Assembly: GCA_947044405.1 (NCBI GenBank)
Contig: CAMRHE010000133.1
Span: 2,046,001 to 2,110,000 of the forward strand
Direction: 5' to 3'
DNA from: Leptodactylus fallax
Taxonomy: Eukaryota; Chordata; Amphibia; Anura; Leptodactylidae
Length of the DNA stretch: 64,000 nucleotides
Numbering within the stretch: the stretch's first letter is position 1; each line of letters opens with the position of its first letter. Both the position numbers and the translations under genes were made by a program. The notes beneath the pieces are model-generated. The model made no database searches and was not told the DNA's origin. It saw only the letters and a program-made list of their open reading frames with translations. Below are positions 23,371-35,740 of this stretch, one piece after another.

Positions 23371-25025
23371 TCAGGTTGGGGAGGCTTGGTGGTCCCGTTG
23401 CTGAGCTGCAGGGGAGGAAGCTCTATCACGGCGACGTCGTCTGGAGCGGCGCTGCGGCCGCGCCAGCTGTGCAGGTTCTGGGGCGCCGGGTAGCAGCGGC
23501 CAGCTCGAAATCTGCACCGCCAGAAGTCCAAGGGCAGCTGTGAAGGCAGGGATGTCGTCTGGACGAGACAAGATGAGGGATTGGCCATCTCGCCGGACCT
23601 GCAGGCGGAATGGAAACCCCCAAGAGTACGGGATCTGGTGGTGGATCAGGAGGTCCAGGAGAGGCTTCAGGGCGTGTCGTCTGGCGAGGGTCAGTCTGGA
23701 CAGGGTGAGTCTGGACAGGTCTGGAAGTAGGCTGATAGATGAGTCCTGAAATTCGACTTGGCGGGCTTCCCTGGCCTTCCGCATGATAGCCTCTTTTATC
23801 TGGTACCTGTGAACTCGGCAAATGACGTCTCTAGGGCTGGCAGAGTCCAGAGGGCGTGGGCCTAGAGAGCGATGCGCCCGGTCTAGTTCAAGTGGAGAGG
23901 CAGGGTGGACCCCCAGGAGGTTGTTAAAGATGGTACGCAGAGTAGCGTCTAGTTGCTGGGGTTCGATGACTTCAGGGAGTCCCCGTAACCTGATGATGTT
24001 CCGTCTGTTTCTGTTCTCCAGGTCATCCATAAGGTCCGTCAGTTGATGCAATTGGTGGGTGTGGGACACCAGTACGGAGTCATGGGCGGACAACTGGGTA
24101 GAAAGTGAGGTAGAAGCGGCCTCCAGGGTATCCACCCTCCCCTCCAGTGATTGCACAGTGGAACGGACAGCATACAGTTCAGATTTGTAGGACTGTTCCA
24201 GGCGTGCCACATATTCCTCCATGTCAGACTTTGTAGGAATGGCACGGAGATGAGCGCTCAGTTGGCATAATTCAGCCAGGGTATCTGAGGGGGCAGCAGA
24301 TGGAGTTAATGTACAACTAGCAGCAGTCCCAGAGGGGGCCCCCGCGCTCCGACCAGCGGATGCGGAGGCTGTGACGGGGAATTAACAGAGGAACTGGAGA
24401 AGCCCGAGGCAAATATGGAGCTGCCGTGACAGAGCAGACTCGACGGTGCTGAGGTAGGTGCTGGATGGATACCACAGGTGGAGGGAGTACCAGGTGCAGG
24501 TCGATCTGACCTTAGTCCAGTGCCAAGAGGAGCTAACCGAGGGGCCCTCAATAAGGGGTGCAGGGCTGCAGAGGGGGTGGAAGTAGCCAAGGGCAAGGAC
24601 ATGATGGGGGTTCCCTCACCTCCTGATGGTCCCTTGGGCTGCAGTGCAGGGGTAACCTCCGTTGATCGCTGGCACCCAGGCGGCAGGGGGGGCGACGGCC
24701 AGTCCTGCTCATGTGCCGCCGGCGACACAGGAGCCGAGCAGGGCCCAGACTCCTGAAGAATCCATGCCTCCGGGGAGCTAAGGGAGCAGGCCCCAGACAC
24801 CGGAGGGGATAGGGGCGCCTCTGTTGCTGCAGCGGCTACGTGCGCCGGCGAGGCGCTTATAGGTGAGCCGCGCTGTGGAGCGGAGATGTCGGGCGCCATT
24901 TTGGAAGGCGCAGACTGAGATCCGGAGGTACCCGGGCCCCGGAGGAATTTATCCATCGTGGGCCCCTTGGATGTCCTCGGAGGAGTGGAGGAGGACCTAG
25001 GAGGGCACCGCCGGGATTTGCCCAT
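23371..25025 (-). pseudogene. LINE copy 2 ORF1 (L1 ORF1p-like), one frameshift
   Basis: L1-type nucleic-acid-binding ORF1. A start at 25025 (MGKSRRCPPRSSS) opens a Pro/Ser-rich N-terminal part. The frame changes near 24300-24380 and the coiled coil follows (about 24222-24030, EEYVARLEQSYKSELYAV). Next come the RRM signature DLENRNRRNIIRLRGLPE (about 23980-24040) and the C-terminal domain with ELDRAHRSL and PYSWGFPFRLQV. The tail is Arg-rich. Apart from the shift it is well preserved; a short repeated LSRLTL sits near 23690-23720. Confidence 0.88.
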
Positions 25026-25139
25026 AGTCCGGTGGGCTGAAGAGGTGCCGGTCAGCAAAATGCAGCACTGGCTCGGGTGAGTCGGGGAAGGAGCTGAGGA
25101 GACAGCAACCTCACTCCGCCATAGCCAGGCCACGCCCCC

Positions 25140-26422
25140 CTGTCCTTCTTTTTATGGCATATAAAAGCCCTAATCTACTGGATGGGGGGAATGTATACAT
25201 TGTAGTGTTTTTTAAGCTTCCCTTTACCCTTATGTGAATAGACTAAAACCTTTTAAAAATTTGTGCAGTGTGGAGACAAATATTTTTTTCTGTAGGATTT
25301 TAGAAAGCTGCTATTGTTAAGTTAAGGTTTCTAAAGGTACAGGTTGTGCAGTCCCATGTGTGCTACATGGTCAGAAGGTATTTAAAATGTGAGAAAAGTT
25401 TTCAAGTTAGTCTGTCACCATAAAAATCTTTTAAGCTATTTTTGTTATAGGGGTAGTCAGTGGAAGAGTGATCATACCGTTCGTAAGTCAGTGTGCAAAG
25501 AAATGCCTGGTGCACCCGAGGAATGGTCGTGTCTGCCAGAGCACCCAATTTTACCTGTGGTCTCTGCATATCAGGTCCTGTCAATTTTTGTTAGGGGAGT
25601 GGTGCTGGGCAGTGACCACAGATGAATAAAGGTGCAACGAAATTGGCGGTTGTCCCATGGGGGCACTAAAAAGCTCATTTGCATACAGATTAAAAGTTGA
25701 TTTTCCGCACAGCAACATTATTCTCATACAGGTATATTCACTGCCACCAAGTGACCCTACAACTGCATACAGGTGAGTTAAAAAAAAATGTTGGTGGTTG
25801 ACTCTAAACAGACGGGTTCTTTTAGTGTTCTTTGTAATTCCGCATACCTTACTGAGTAATTTTAAATTTTTTTGGTGCCAATATTTTAGCTCTCCATTCA
25901 AGATTGTGTTCTAATCTAAAACTGACTTTACAAATCCCTGAAGAAGTGGAAGGAGAGAAGCTTTTCTGCGTACCAGATAATTTTTTGAAGTTATTGTATT
26001 TATATTAGTTACTCTGCAGTAGTTCTTTTCCATTCTCTAGAGTTGCAACCAATGTCTATAACATGCCATAACTGGTGTATTTTATATGTCCTGGAATTTT
26101 ATGTATGCGGAAAGAATTTTGTTTTGAGATTTAGCTCTTGACCTCTATAAAATCCACATTTGTAATTGCTGGCATATGCTATGGGGTTTTGACTTGAAGT
26201 TTTCATTGCCAAAATGAAATTCATGTCAAAGGGGGCATCCACATTACTTGTTAGTGTCTGTTAATAACATTCGTGACACTAATGATCCGTCATAAATCCG
26301 TTAAAACTCCCATTGATTTCAATGGGATTTGATCGGTTGGTGTGTTCACCAAATCTGTGTCAGGTCTGTTAAACGCAGAGTGCAGGCCTTTTGGGTCCGC
26401 TGAGTGTAATTTTTCGTATATA
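25140..26422. repeat. Repeat R1, copy A, right piece
   Basis: R1 continues after LINE copy 2. Shared phrases with the other copies include 'gcacccgaggaatggtcgtgtctgcca' and 'cctgtcaatttttgttaggg' (25509-25600), and 'gaatttcatgtcaaag'-like text matching 55540. The copy lacks about 0.9 kb that copies B and D carry between 'ggatactgtcc' and the 'gcacccgggg' phrase, or has it strongly diverged. No reading frame of R1 resembles a protein. A Tc1 element interrupts it at 26425. Confidence 0.8.
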
Positions 26423-26424
26423 TA

Positions 26425-27545
26425 CAGTACAGACCAAAAGTTTGGACACACTTTCTCATTCTAAGAGTTTTCTGTATTTTCATGACTAAAAATTGTCGAT
26501 TCACACTGAAGGCATCAAAACTATGAATTAACACATGTGGAATTTATATACTTAACAAAAAAGTGTGAAACAACTGAAAATGTCTTATATTCTAGGTTCT
26601 TCAAAGTAGCCACCTTTTGCTTTGATTACTGCTTTGCACACTCTTGGCATTCTTTTGATGAGCTTCAAGAGGTCGTCACCTGAAATGGTCTTCCAACAGT
26701 CTTGAAGGAGTTCCCAGAGATGCTTAGCACTTGTTGGCCCTTTTGCCTTCACTCTACGGTCCAGCTCACCCCAAACCATCTGGATTGGGTTCAGGTCTGG
26801 TGACTGTGGAGGCCAGGTCATCTGGCGTAGCACCCCATCACTCTCCTTCTTGGTCATATAGCCCTTACACAGTCTGGAGGTGTGTTTATGGTCATTGTCC
26901 TGTTGAAAAATAAATGATTGTCCAACTAAATGCAAACCGGATGGAATAGCATGCCGCTGCAAAATGCTGTGGTAACCATGCTGGTTCAGTATTCCTTCAA
27001 TTTTGAATAAATCCCCAACAGTGTCACCAGCAAAGCACCCCCACACCATCACACCTCCTCCTCCATGCTTCACAGTGGGAACCAGGCATGTAGAGTCCAT
27101 TCGTTCACCTTTCCTGCGTCGCACAAAGACACGGTTGGAACCAAAGATCTCAAATTTGGACTCATCAGACCAGAGCACAGATTTCCACAGGTCTAATGTC
27201 CATTCCTTGTGTTCTTTATCCCAAACAAGTCTCTTCTGCTTGTTGCCTGTCCTTAGCAGTGGTTTCCTAGCAGCTATTTTACCATGAAGGCCTGCTGCAC
27301 ACAGTCTCCTCTTAACAGTTGTTGTAGAGATGTGTCTGCTGCTAGAACTCTGTGTGGTATTGACCTGGTCTGTAATCTGAGCTGCTGCTAACCTGCGATT
27401 TCTGAGGCTGGTGACTCGGATGAACTTATCCTCCGCAGCAGAGGTGACTCTTGGTCTTCCTTTCCTGGGGCGGTCCTCATGTGAGCCAGTTTCTTTGTAG
27501 CGCTTGATGGTTTTGGCCACTGCACTTGGGGACACTTTCAACAGT
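26425..27545 (-). mobile_element. Tc1/mariner transposon (DD38E type), one end missing
   Basis: The left end begins cagtacagaccaaaagtttgg at 26425, directly after a TA dinucleotide (26423-26424), as in Tc1/mariner. The transposase is on the minus strand. The other end, expected about 150 bp beyond 27545, is absent: coding sequence stops abruptly and unrelated sequence follows. The transposon is therefore truncated on its 5' side and could not move by itself. Confidence 0.92.
26585..27541 (-). pseudogene. Tc1-type transposase, 5'-truncated, catalytic Glu replaced
   Basis: A 318-codon open frame, nearly full length for a Tc1 transposase (about 340). It lacks only the first helix-turn-helix segment: the frame opens in KVSPSAVAKTIKRYKETGS, and the second HTH (VKRRLCAAGLHGK) is present. 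The catalytic core has Asp in LWSDESKFE and Asp in FIFQQDNDHKH. The third residue, normally Glu in DLNPIE, is Gln (DLNPIQMVW). I count 38 residues between the second Asp and this position, so the family is DD38E rather than DD34E, matching the Intruder-type Tc1 relatives. The frame is otherwise free of stops, implying a recent insertion. Without the Glu it should be inactive. Confidence 0.93.
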
Positions 27546-28277
27546 TACCGTCTGTTTTGTCAGTTGTTTTTTCTGAGCGTGGTATAAAGCACAACTCCAC
27601 TTTCCATACATTCGTATGTTTAAGGATGTGTGTAAATGTGTATTTATGGTATAAAGTTGTGACGTGTGCACAAAAATAGATCTGCAACAAAATTAGATTA
27701 AAAATGTATTTTTTTAAGATAAGCAGAGGCAAAAGGGAATGTTTTTCAAATGCTGTGACAGGTGAAGGCATAAAAATGGAGTCTGCATGCTGAGGAGTAG
27801 TCTCTCATTTTCAGTTCATTCAGGACCATAAATATTGAGACTATTACAGCACATTTGACTGTCCTTTAAAAACAAGAAATTAAACCTTTCCATCCTGCTA
27901 GTCCATACCACTAAGCACAGGATCAAACAAAATATTATAAAACATAACTTTTACTAATTTTTTAAAAGAGGCCTATATAGGGCTTAATAAATAGTGACTG
28001 TCAATGTCCATACACGTGCTCATATATATGGAACCGTCTTACGAGTGACAGGAGCCATTCCCAGGGAAGGATAAGGTCTCATCCTTAATATACCCCAACC
28101 CCCAGAAAAATGACTCCCGTCCTTACAAGGACAGTCCCAATACTTTCCCTATATTACCCTTAGTAATTTCTCTACAAACGCGTTTCATGTCCTCAAGGGG
28201 TTGGTGAGTAAAGTCTCAGTGGAGAACAAAAAGGGGAGACATCTCCTCAAAACCCTAATTTATTGTCCCAACACGAC
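27546..28277. other. Unassigned stretch between Tc1 and Harbinger remnants
   Basis: No recognisable protein. A phrase near 28170-28200, read on the minus strand as 'catgaaacgcgtttgtag', resembles the tail signal of many PLEs, so part of this may be a PLE 3' end. I could not confirm this. No inverted repeats or target duplications found. Confidence 0.4.
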
Positions 28278-29435
28278 TCATTCCATCCTGACAGTCCACC
28301 CAACCTGTGTTTGAAAGAAAATATGCAGCAAGTTGTCCCTTATGTTACTTACAGCAATTGTGGATCTCTGGCCAGATAAGTCCATACCATGTAAACCAGA
28401 TACCTGTTCCTGTGTGATAACCAGGAAAGGTTCTCTTGTGGGAAGAAAATTGTGTAGGGCCATGCAAGCTTCAACATCATCTGGGTTTAACTGGATTTCA
28501 ACTTTGAAAATTCGCCATTTTGAAACGCACATTCCACAAGTCGCCTGGCTCTTGTCAGTCTGTTTTTGTAAATACGTTTCTGGTTGAGTCCACAACTGGA
28601 AAGGTTTCAGCACATCTAGAAGGCCTCGTCACTAACAATTACAAAGTGCATAGTAGGTCCATCTCTTCCAGGAAATAGCTCGCTCTGTCCAAAAATTCCA
28701 GAGTGTAATTTCCGTCCCATCGCAGAGTCCTTAAAAAAAAACTGCAGGAGTCCGTGGGGCCATATGCCCCAATGTCCACAGCCAAAAATCTATAATTGGC
28801 ATCTGCAATGGCCATCGGCACAATTGAAGAAAACTTTATGTAGTTGTAGAACATGGAACCACTTCTTGAAGGCTTCTTAAGGATATGCTTTTCATCAACT
28901 GCTCCTACACAATTTAGAAATTGCGTCTTATCCCAGAATTTGTCTGCAATGTCCTTCCTTTGGTCTGTTGTTGGATGTGGGATAAATTGGTCACATAGCA
29001 AATCACAGGGCCTGGCAAGTATCCCAAATAATGTAGGAGATTTGTTGACTTGCCAAGATGGAACTGAAAGTGCATCAAGGAGAATCTTTTACCTGTTAAC
29101 ATATACCTTTTAAAATAAAAATGAGAAAATTAAATGTAAAAATTCTGAATAAATTTAAAAAAAACATTTGAATACACCAGAAATAATTTTAATAGACCAT
29201 TTTTTAAATATCTTTTTATATACAATGTATAGTGTAAATTCAATGTAGATACTTATTGAAAGGTCACTATCAAACACTCCTTTGGTGAGTCACTTCGGCA
29301 CAAGAGGGTGTTCTGGTTCTGAAAGATCTGTACAGTCGCTGAAGTTTGTCAAGGCTGGAAATGTTCATACGCAGGTAGTCATAGAACTTATCCGGTGGTT
29401 AGCGCATCTCTGGATACAGGCTAGAGTACACTCCA
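28278..29435 (-). pseudogene. PIF/Harbinger transposase (copy A), broken
   Basis: DDE transposase of the PIF/Harbinger family, the source of the host gene HARBI1. The N-terminal stretch lies at about 29310-29435 (FWVHPIT..., then PDKFYDYLRMNISSLDKL). The catalytic core lies at 28639-29001, with NCVGAVDEKHI (first Asp; usually D-G-K-H-I, here D-E-K-H-I) and DANYRFLAVDIGAYG (second Asp). The C-terminal part is at 28278-28613, with SKWRIFKVEIQLNPDDV and ALHNFLP. The position of the third acidic residue, normally V-E-C-A-F-G, reads ATCGM and is lost. At least two frame changes and a gap near 29000-29310 break the gene. Confidence 0.88.
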
Positions 29436-29938
29436 TGTGTTGTGAGGGTTGATGTGATTGGGTGAACCCAAAAGCTGCTTTGTCTCTGCCTGGCTTTTTT
29501 TTTTTTTTTTTTCTTTTAAATACATCTGAAGCCTGATTTATATCTAGATCAAAAAAATCAAAGGTGCAGGAAGCATTTTTAAAAATGTTATGCTTTCACA
29601 GCAGCAAAGTAGAACTGGAACTTTCCTCTCCAAATTTGGTTCCAGACTGAATTGTCATTAATTTTTCCTGTTTTTATATAATTTGTCATGAATATGTTAT
29701 GGCAATGAAAATAACCAGACTGAAGCATACAAATATGGCGCTTGTGTCCTGCTATGGGGAGACAGTAAGGTGTTCTTTTTATATTTACCAAGTCTATCAA
29801 TAGCACTGTTTTTATAGTCCCTTGGGATACCTCCAAGTCAGGATCTTTTTTAGTTTCTTCTCTATTATGAACTCTTCATTAGAGCTTGGTGTGTGTTTGC
29901 TGGTTGCATATAGTATGGTTTCCAGCAGGTTTTTTTTT
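29436..29938. repeat. Harbinger-linked segment R2', copy A, left piece
   Basis: Sequence 5' of the Harbinger transposase gene. It matches copy B (39620-39697 plus 41361-41729) over phrases such as 'gcagcaaagtagaactggaac', 'gttccagactgaattgtca' and 'tagtcccttgggatac'. At 29565 it shows the uninterrupted 'caggaagcatttttaaaaat' that in copy B is split by the viral-type insertion. The last 17 bases (CCAGCAGG plus nine T) are the target duplication of LINE copy 3. Confidence 0.82.
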
Positions 29939-30231
29939 GTTTCAATAATTTTTATTCAAAATTTTTTTTCAAAGAATGAAAAGAACAGCATTGACATACA
30001 GTGCAATATACATTTGATATACAGTGTAGTGTACATCTTTTAAACTCATTCTGTATCCCGTACATCAATGAAACATAAGAAAGATTACTTATAGAATAAA
30101 CCGTAACATTTAGGCACAATCATAGGGCTACTATGACCAAATCAAGGGAGATTTCTCTGTGTACAACCTTCTCTTAGTCACGAGATTTATGCTCATATAC
30201 AAAAGATAGCACACAACCTTCTGGTGACAAC

Positions 30232-33200
30232 TCAGTTCCCTCCAACAGCTAATCTAGAGTAGATCCACGCATCCCAAATTTTCTCAAAACGATAGAAGGA
30301 ATTGTTTCCCATTGCAATAACCCTTTCATAGGAGTATGTGTTATTTATAGCTGATACCAGAGCGGTATCTGGCGGAGGGGCCACCGTCTTCCATCTCTGC
30401 ACCAACATTAATTTGGCTACGGTCAAAATTTTACAGATGAGTTGCTTATATTTGCTCAGTTCACCGGGAATTCCAATTAGTAGGATAGCCATAAGTGCGG
30501 TATAGGGGATTTGGAGATTAAACAACTCCGAGAGCAGGTCAAAGACCTTATTCCAGTAATCTCGAATCATGGGGCAACTTCCCAGAATGTGGAGAAGTGT
30601 TCCTCTGCCCCCACATCCTCTCCAACAACTCCCAGACAGAGAGGGGTATGCTAACTATAAAGTAGACGGGGTCCTGTACCATCGTAAAATAATTTTTGTG
30701 GCCGTCTCTATGTGGGTGCTGCACTTTAGAGGCAAATGGATCAGTCTAATTGTTTGCTGCCATTCGTCTGAGGTAATGGCTATCCCCAAATCTCTCTCCC
30801 AACAACGAAACTGGGTAGACCTAGTAAAAGTCGATATTTCATCCATTTTGTCATATAAAAATCGCAGTCCCCTCATGCTACTCGACAGCCAAGTGAACAG
30901 GGAGTTATTATGGGGTATTGTCGTCGTAGGATGTTTAGACACGAAGTGCCATATTTGAAAATATTTAAGGAAATCACCAACATGAATTCCGTATTGCTGT
31001 TGTAAATTTGCAAACGGTATAAGGTGATTAGAGTCAGAGTATAGTTGAGAAACCTGCGTAATCCCCCTCGATTCCCAATCGGAGACCTCCAAATCCTCAA
31101 TTACCCAGGTCATTAATGATCAGGACATTTCAGTAATGAGAGAATGCTTCGTAGGGTTTGCTTTCCTATGAAGTAGTTTCCATGCCGTTACTGAGGCACA
31201 CATGACTGGAGAGAAGGATTTAGGGGCCGGGATATTCCAAAAAGGCAACCACAGTGCATCTTCCAGTTTGAGGGGATATAAACGCCTGCTCTATGTGCAG
31301 CCATGGAATCGAGGTATCCATTGACTTCCACCTTCAGCATTGAGTGACCAGAGTTGCTATATAATAGTTCCTCACTACAGGTACCCCCAGGCCTCCCGCC
31401 TCCCGTTGCTTAAACAGAAAACTTTTATTTATTCTAGGTCTCCTTCCATTCCATATATATTTCGAGATCACCCTTTGTGCCGTTTCAAAGAAGGAAACAG
31501 GGATGGGTATGGGGAGTGTGCGGAACAGGTATAATAGTCTAGGCAATAGCGACATCTTAAAAGCCGCTACCCGCCCTATCCATGAAACATCTGTCTTTGA
31601 CATTCTCTCTGTTTCTTCCTGTAGTATTTTTAACATTTGGATATAGTTGCTTTTATAGAGAGTCCCTGGGGACGCTGTCATCTGTGTCCCCAAATATTGA
31701 ACGCTATCCTCCCTCCAATCAAAGTTATATGTCGATTGCAAATGTTGAAGCGTAGGTGAGGGAACATTCAGAGGTAGTGCCTGCAATTTAGTCATATTTT
31801 AGCTTATAAAATAACTGCCCAAAATTATTAATAGTATCCATAAGGCGAGGGATAGATGTTTGCGGTTTAGACAGAGTGAGAATAATATCATCAGCGTAGA
31901 GTGATATTAGATGAGTTTTGTTCTTTATGTCAATGCCCCCCACTCCCGGATCCAATCTAAGTACTTGAGCTAATGGTTCCATAGAAAGAACAAATATCAG
32001 GGGCGACAGGGGGCATCCCTGTCTGGTCCCATTTGTTATCAGAAAAGGATTCGACACTACTCCATTGGTGAAGGCTTTTGCAGAGGGTGCAGAGTATAGC
32101 GCCTCTATCGCTCTTAAAATAGCTCCAGAGAACCCCATACTTCTAAGTACCGAGAAGGCATACGACCAGCAAATGCGATCGAACGCCTTCTCTGCGTCCA
32201 ATGCAAGGATCACCGCTTCTTCCTTCCTAGAGTCAATGTGATGTATGAGGTTTAAGATACGTCTAGTGTTGTCATATGATTGCCTCCCCTTAACAAACCC
32301 CACTTGATCCTGATTTATCAAACTTGGGAGACATGCTGCTAATCTGCTTGCTATAAGTTTGGCATAGATCTTTAGGTCTGTGTTCAATAGTGATATGGGT
32401 CGGAAGTTTTGGGGGTTGGTAGCAGGTTTGCCAGGCTTTGGCAGCGTAACTACCAGGGCTTCTTGATTTTCTTTTGGAATAGTGCCAGAATCAACCACAG
32501 CCGTCAAAAATGATAACAGCGGGTTCATCAGGATCGGGGAGAAACACTTATTATAATCATTAGTGAGGCCGTCAGGGCCTGGAGATTTTCGAGATGGCAA
32601 TGACTTGATTGTGGATAACAACTCTGCTGAAGTGATAGGTGCATTCAAGGAGTCCAGCTGTGACTCAGTGAGTGCCGGTAGCTGAGCAGCTCTGAGGAAT
32701 TGTTCAGTATCGTAATTTGTTGGGGGGACCACAGAAGAGTCAGCTGCTAAGTTGTAGAGGCCTTCATAAAAAGTCCTAAAGGCGTTGGCAATGCCATTTG
32801 GGTCATAAATTTTATATGTTCCTTCTTTACTATGAATAAATGGAATTCTAGATTTTGCATGTCTTTGTTTAAGCTCAGATGCCAGAAGTTTGCCTTCCTT
32901 ATTAGATTGAGAGTAGTACGTAGCTCTAACCCTCAAGTTTTTCTCATATTTATGCAGTAGGCAAAAGGACAGCTGATGGCGTAATGTCGTCAATTTCACT
33001 GCATTTGAGGGGGGAAGGAGATTGTTTGTTGCTGGTGTCAATAGTTTTTATCTGATGAAGCAGTCGATCTATTTCTGCCATTCTATTTTTCTTTTCGATA
33101 TGCCCCAGGCGAATAAATGTTCCTCTAATTAATAAAAGCCTTGTGAGAATTCCACAATATGTCAGGGCTAGAAGCAGAAGGGGCATTAATCTGAAAGAAT

Positions 33201-34020
33201 TCCCTCAGATCACTTTTTCTATCGTTGCTTTTAGCTTTGGCTGTGACGTTAAAAAATTCATTACACCTCCATACATATGGTTTTGCACATTCATATTTTT
33301 CTGCTATGGACATAGTTATAGCTGCGTGGTCTGACCATGTTGTTTGTAAAATCTCAGACTCCTTAACAAGGGAAAGGCTAGACTGTTCTATTAGGAATAA
33401 ATCTATTCGTGAGTAGCTATTATGCACGGTAGAATAATACGTATAGTCTCTTTCGGTATTATGGAGGATACGCCAGACGTCAAATAATTTGTGGCTCCAA
33501 ATAGCTTGTGAGAGAGAGGGATGACTAATTGACATGCCAGACGTGGTATCTACCAGCGGGTCCGGGGCCATATTGAAGTCTCCCATTAATATCAGACATC
33601 CCTGCTTTCTCTTTTCTACCGCTCTCACAAGTCTCCCCAGGAATGCCACCTGTCTCCTGTTAGGGGCGTAAACTGACACCAGTGTGTAAGTGACATTATT
33701 AAGAACACATACTATTATTATAAATCGCCCCCCCCCCCCCCCCGGGTCAGCATATTGAGACAATAGTTGAAATGCTACTGAATCTCTAATCCCAATCAAT
33801 GTACCTCTACGCTTTGCGGAGTAGTGAGCATGGAACACATGTGGGTATGCTGGATTATGAACGCGGTTAGCGTCTGCCCTTAAAAGGTGTGTCTCTTGTA
33901 TTGCAAGAATGTCGCAGTTTCGAGCTCGGGCCTCACGCCATAAGCTGGCTCTTTTTTGAGGAGTTCAAACCCCTGACATTCATGGATACAATTTTAAGTA
34001 CCATAACATATGTTTAAAAA
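30232..34020 (-). pseudogene. LINE copy 3 ORF2 (endonuclease and reverse transcriptase), frameshifted
   Basis: The endonuclease starts near 34020 (CDILAIQETHL) and continues at 33125-33838 (LMGDFNMAPDPL, SYSRIDLFLI, TTWSDHAAITM). In the middle is a G run encoding DPGGGGGRF from a poly-C tract at about 33727-33743. The reverse transcriptase is at 31788-33041: LPSRKSPGPDGLT, LALDAEKAFDRICW, NGTRQGCPLSPL and SLYADDIILTL, with the YADD site near 31883-31894. It continues in other frames at 31334-31795, 30655-31113 and 30232-30570, where a C-terminal CGGRG...LGSCPMIRDYW knuckle is found. About four frame changes inactivate it. Confidence 0.93.
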
Positions 34021-34298
34021 TGCTGTAAGAATCTTACCACAACCATGCATACCAGGGAATGTCAATATTCTTATGAAGCAAAGTTGTCTCCGCCCTGAGT
34101 AGTCATTTCGCCCAATGTGCCAGAACCAGAAAAAAAAAAAAAAAAAACCATACAAATTATAAAATATGGATAAACCATCGGAGCAAAACCAAGAAAAAGA
34201 AAAGAAAGAATATGGTACAGCAGACCAGCGGCTGTCGTAATCTTGGGGGGATAGGTTCAACAATAGTGGACACACGAAATCCAAGGTAAAGTGAGTCT

Positions 34299-35581
34299 CT
34301 AGCTGTGTAGCCCTTTATGTGGACGTCTTTGGGTCTTCGCTTGGCGCCATCCATCGGACACGGAACCAGGTGGTTGTTTGAGAGGTGAATCCACAATCGG
34401 AATATTCCATTTAGTTAGCAAACTTTTTCCTTCCTCCAGAGTTTTAATGACGTGTACCATATTATCTCGGGAAATGATCACGCAGACCGGGAATCCCCAT
34501 TTATACAAAATGTGATGCTTGCGTAACTCTGTGGTAATAGGAATGAATTGTCGCCTTATTTGCAACGTCGTAGCTGATAAGTCCGAGTAAATGGATATCT
34601 TGTGATATGGGACCGGTAAGCGATCTGCCTTCCTAGAGGTCAACAAGACCATCTCCTTAGTTCGATAAAAATGAATTTTTGCTAGAACATCTCTAGGTAT
34701 AGCTTCGTCTAGATGGGATGGTCTGGGAACTCTGAGCTCTATCAATAGTTAAGTCCATCGCCGTGAGGTTCGGTAATAACGCTCGTATCATATCCTGGAG
34801 GAATGCAGTTAAAGTACTCGCAGATACCGACTCTGGAATCCCTCTAAATTTTAGATTATTTCTTCTAGAACGATCTTCCAAGTCAGCTAGCTTAGCTTTC
34901 AAGAAAGACACATCTTTCTCCACCTCATAATGAGCATCTATAAGCGCATTGTGTGATGTCGCAAATTCCGCCATTTTAGATTCAACATGGACAGTGCGGC
35001 TTTTTAGCTCTTGGAGATCTCTATCTAGCGGTTTAACCATGAGAGACATATCAGTTGTCAGTGATTTACAGAAGGCCATGAGCATATTTTTCATGGAGGC
35101 CTCAGTAAGTAAATTTTCTGTCGCTGGGATATCTGCAAAAAAATCAGTAGATAGAGGAATAGACTGTGCATTGCTGCTCACCACCACCTCCTCCTGGGAG
35201 TCGATTTCCTGGAGCCTGGGTCTTTGCTTGACCGGACTAGCGGGAGGTGAGTGATGTCACCAGGCTGGAGTCAATTATAGGCCCTAGAGCGCTTTTTTGC
35301 GCAGGCCCGAGGTTGATGTAGGCCCCGGCCCGCCGGGGAGAAGGCCCAGGCGTCTCCGTATCCGCACCGTCCAGCAGCTGCGGTATGGATGAAGCTGATA
35401 GCGCTCTCCTTTGAGCGGAGAGCGTGAGCGACTCCTCCGGAGGATCTCGAGTAGGAGTCGATGCTCTAGAAGCCGCAACCGAGCGCGGGCCGTCGCCATT
35501 GCGGACCTCCCCTCCCCCGTGGGGGAAATAGAAGTCCGATATCTTATGCGGTTTCACCGCTGATTTTCGTTTCCGTGGCAT
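34299..35581 (-). pseudogene. LINE copy 3 ORF1 (L1 ORF1p-like), frameshifted
   Basis: L1-type ORF1 starting MPRKRKSAVKPHKISDF at 35581. The first frame ends at 35237. A coiled-coil frame (34693-35187) follows, with the RRM signature DLEDRSRRNNLKFRGIPE near 34850-34905. A third frame (34299-34745) holds the C-terminal domain (HHILYKWGFPVCVI). It has two frame changes. Conserved spacing of coiled coil, RRM and C-terminal domain matches copies 1 and 2. Confidence 0.87.
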
Positions 35582-35740
35582 CCCCGAAGGTAGGTACCTT
35601 TATGCTTCTGAAACAGCTGCGGTTAGCCCACTAGCACGTCGCTGTGTATGTCGCTATGCGAGACTCAGGCCGAGAACAGTACAATTACGCGGCCATTTCG
35701 TTCCACGGCTAGGCTCCGCCCCCCCAGCAGGTTTTTTTTT

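Larger units (their letters stand above)
18751..25139 (-). mobile_element. L1/Tx1-clade LINE, near full length (copy 2)
   Basis: A 6.39-kb LINE on the minus strand inserted in R1. It is flanked by the duplication TGTCCTTCTTTTTATG (18735-18750 and 25141-25156), with a shared extra C before it. The 5' end on its own strand starts with a run of G then 'gcgtggcctggc', like copy 3. The 3' end has an AATAAA just before the junction but no long poly(A). ORF1 is at 23371-25025 and ORF2 at 19186-23102. Its protein sequence differs clearly from copies 1, 3 and 4, so it belongs to a separate subfamily. Confidence 0.95.
29939..35723 (-). mobile_element. L1/Tx1-clade LINE, near full length (copy 3)
   Basis: A 5.8-kb LINE on the minus strand, flanked by CCAGCAGG followed by nine T on both sides (29922-29938 and 35724-35740). 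The poly(A) tail cannot be separated from the T-rich duplication. The 5' end on its own strand begins with a G run and 'cggagcctagcc'. ORF1 is at 34299-35581 and ORF2 at 30232-34020. It is AT-richer than copies 1, 2 and 4 and its proteins diverge from theirs, so it is a distinct subfamily. Confidence 0.95.

Noticed and set aside
28639..29001. Host HARBI1 gene
   Set aside because: Stops, frame changes, a lost third acidic residue and the repeat setting point to a transposon remnant rather than the single-copy host gene.
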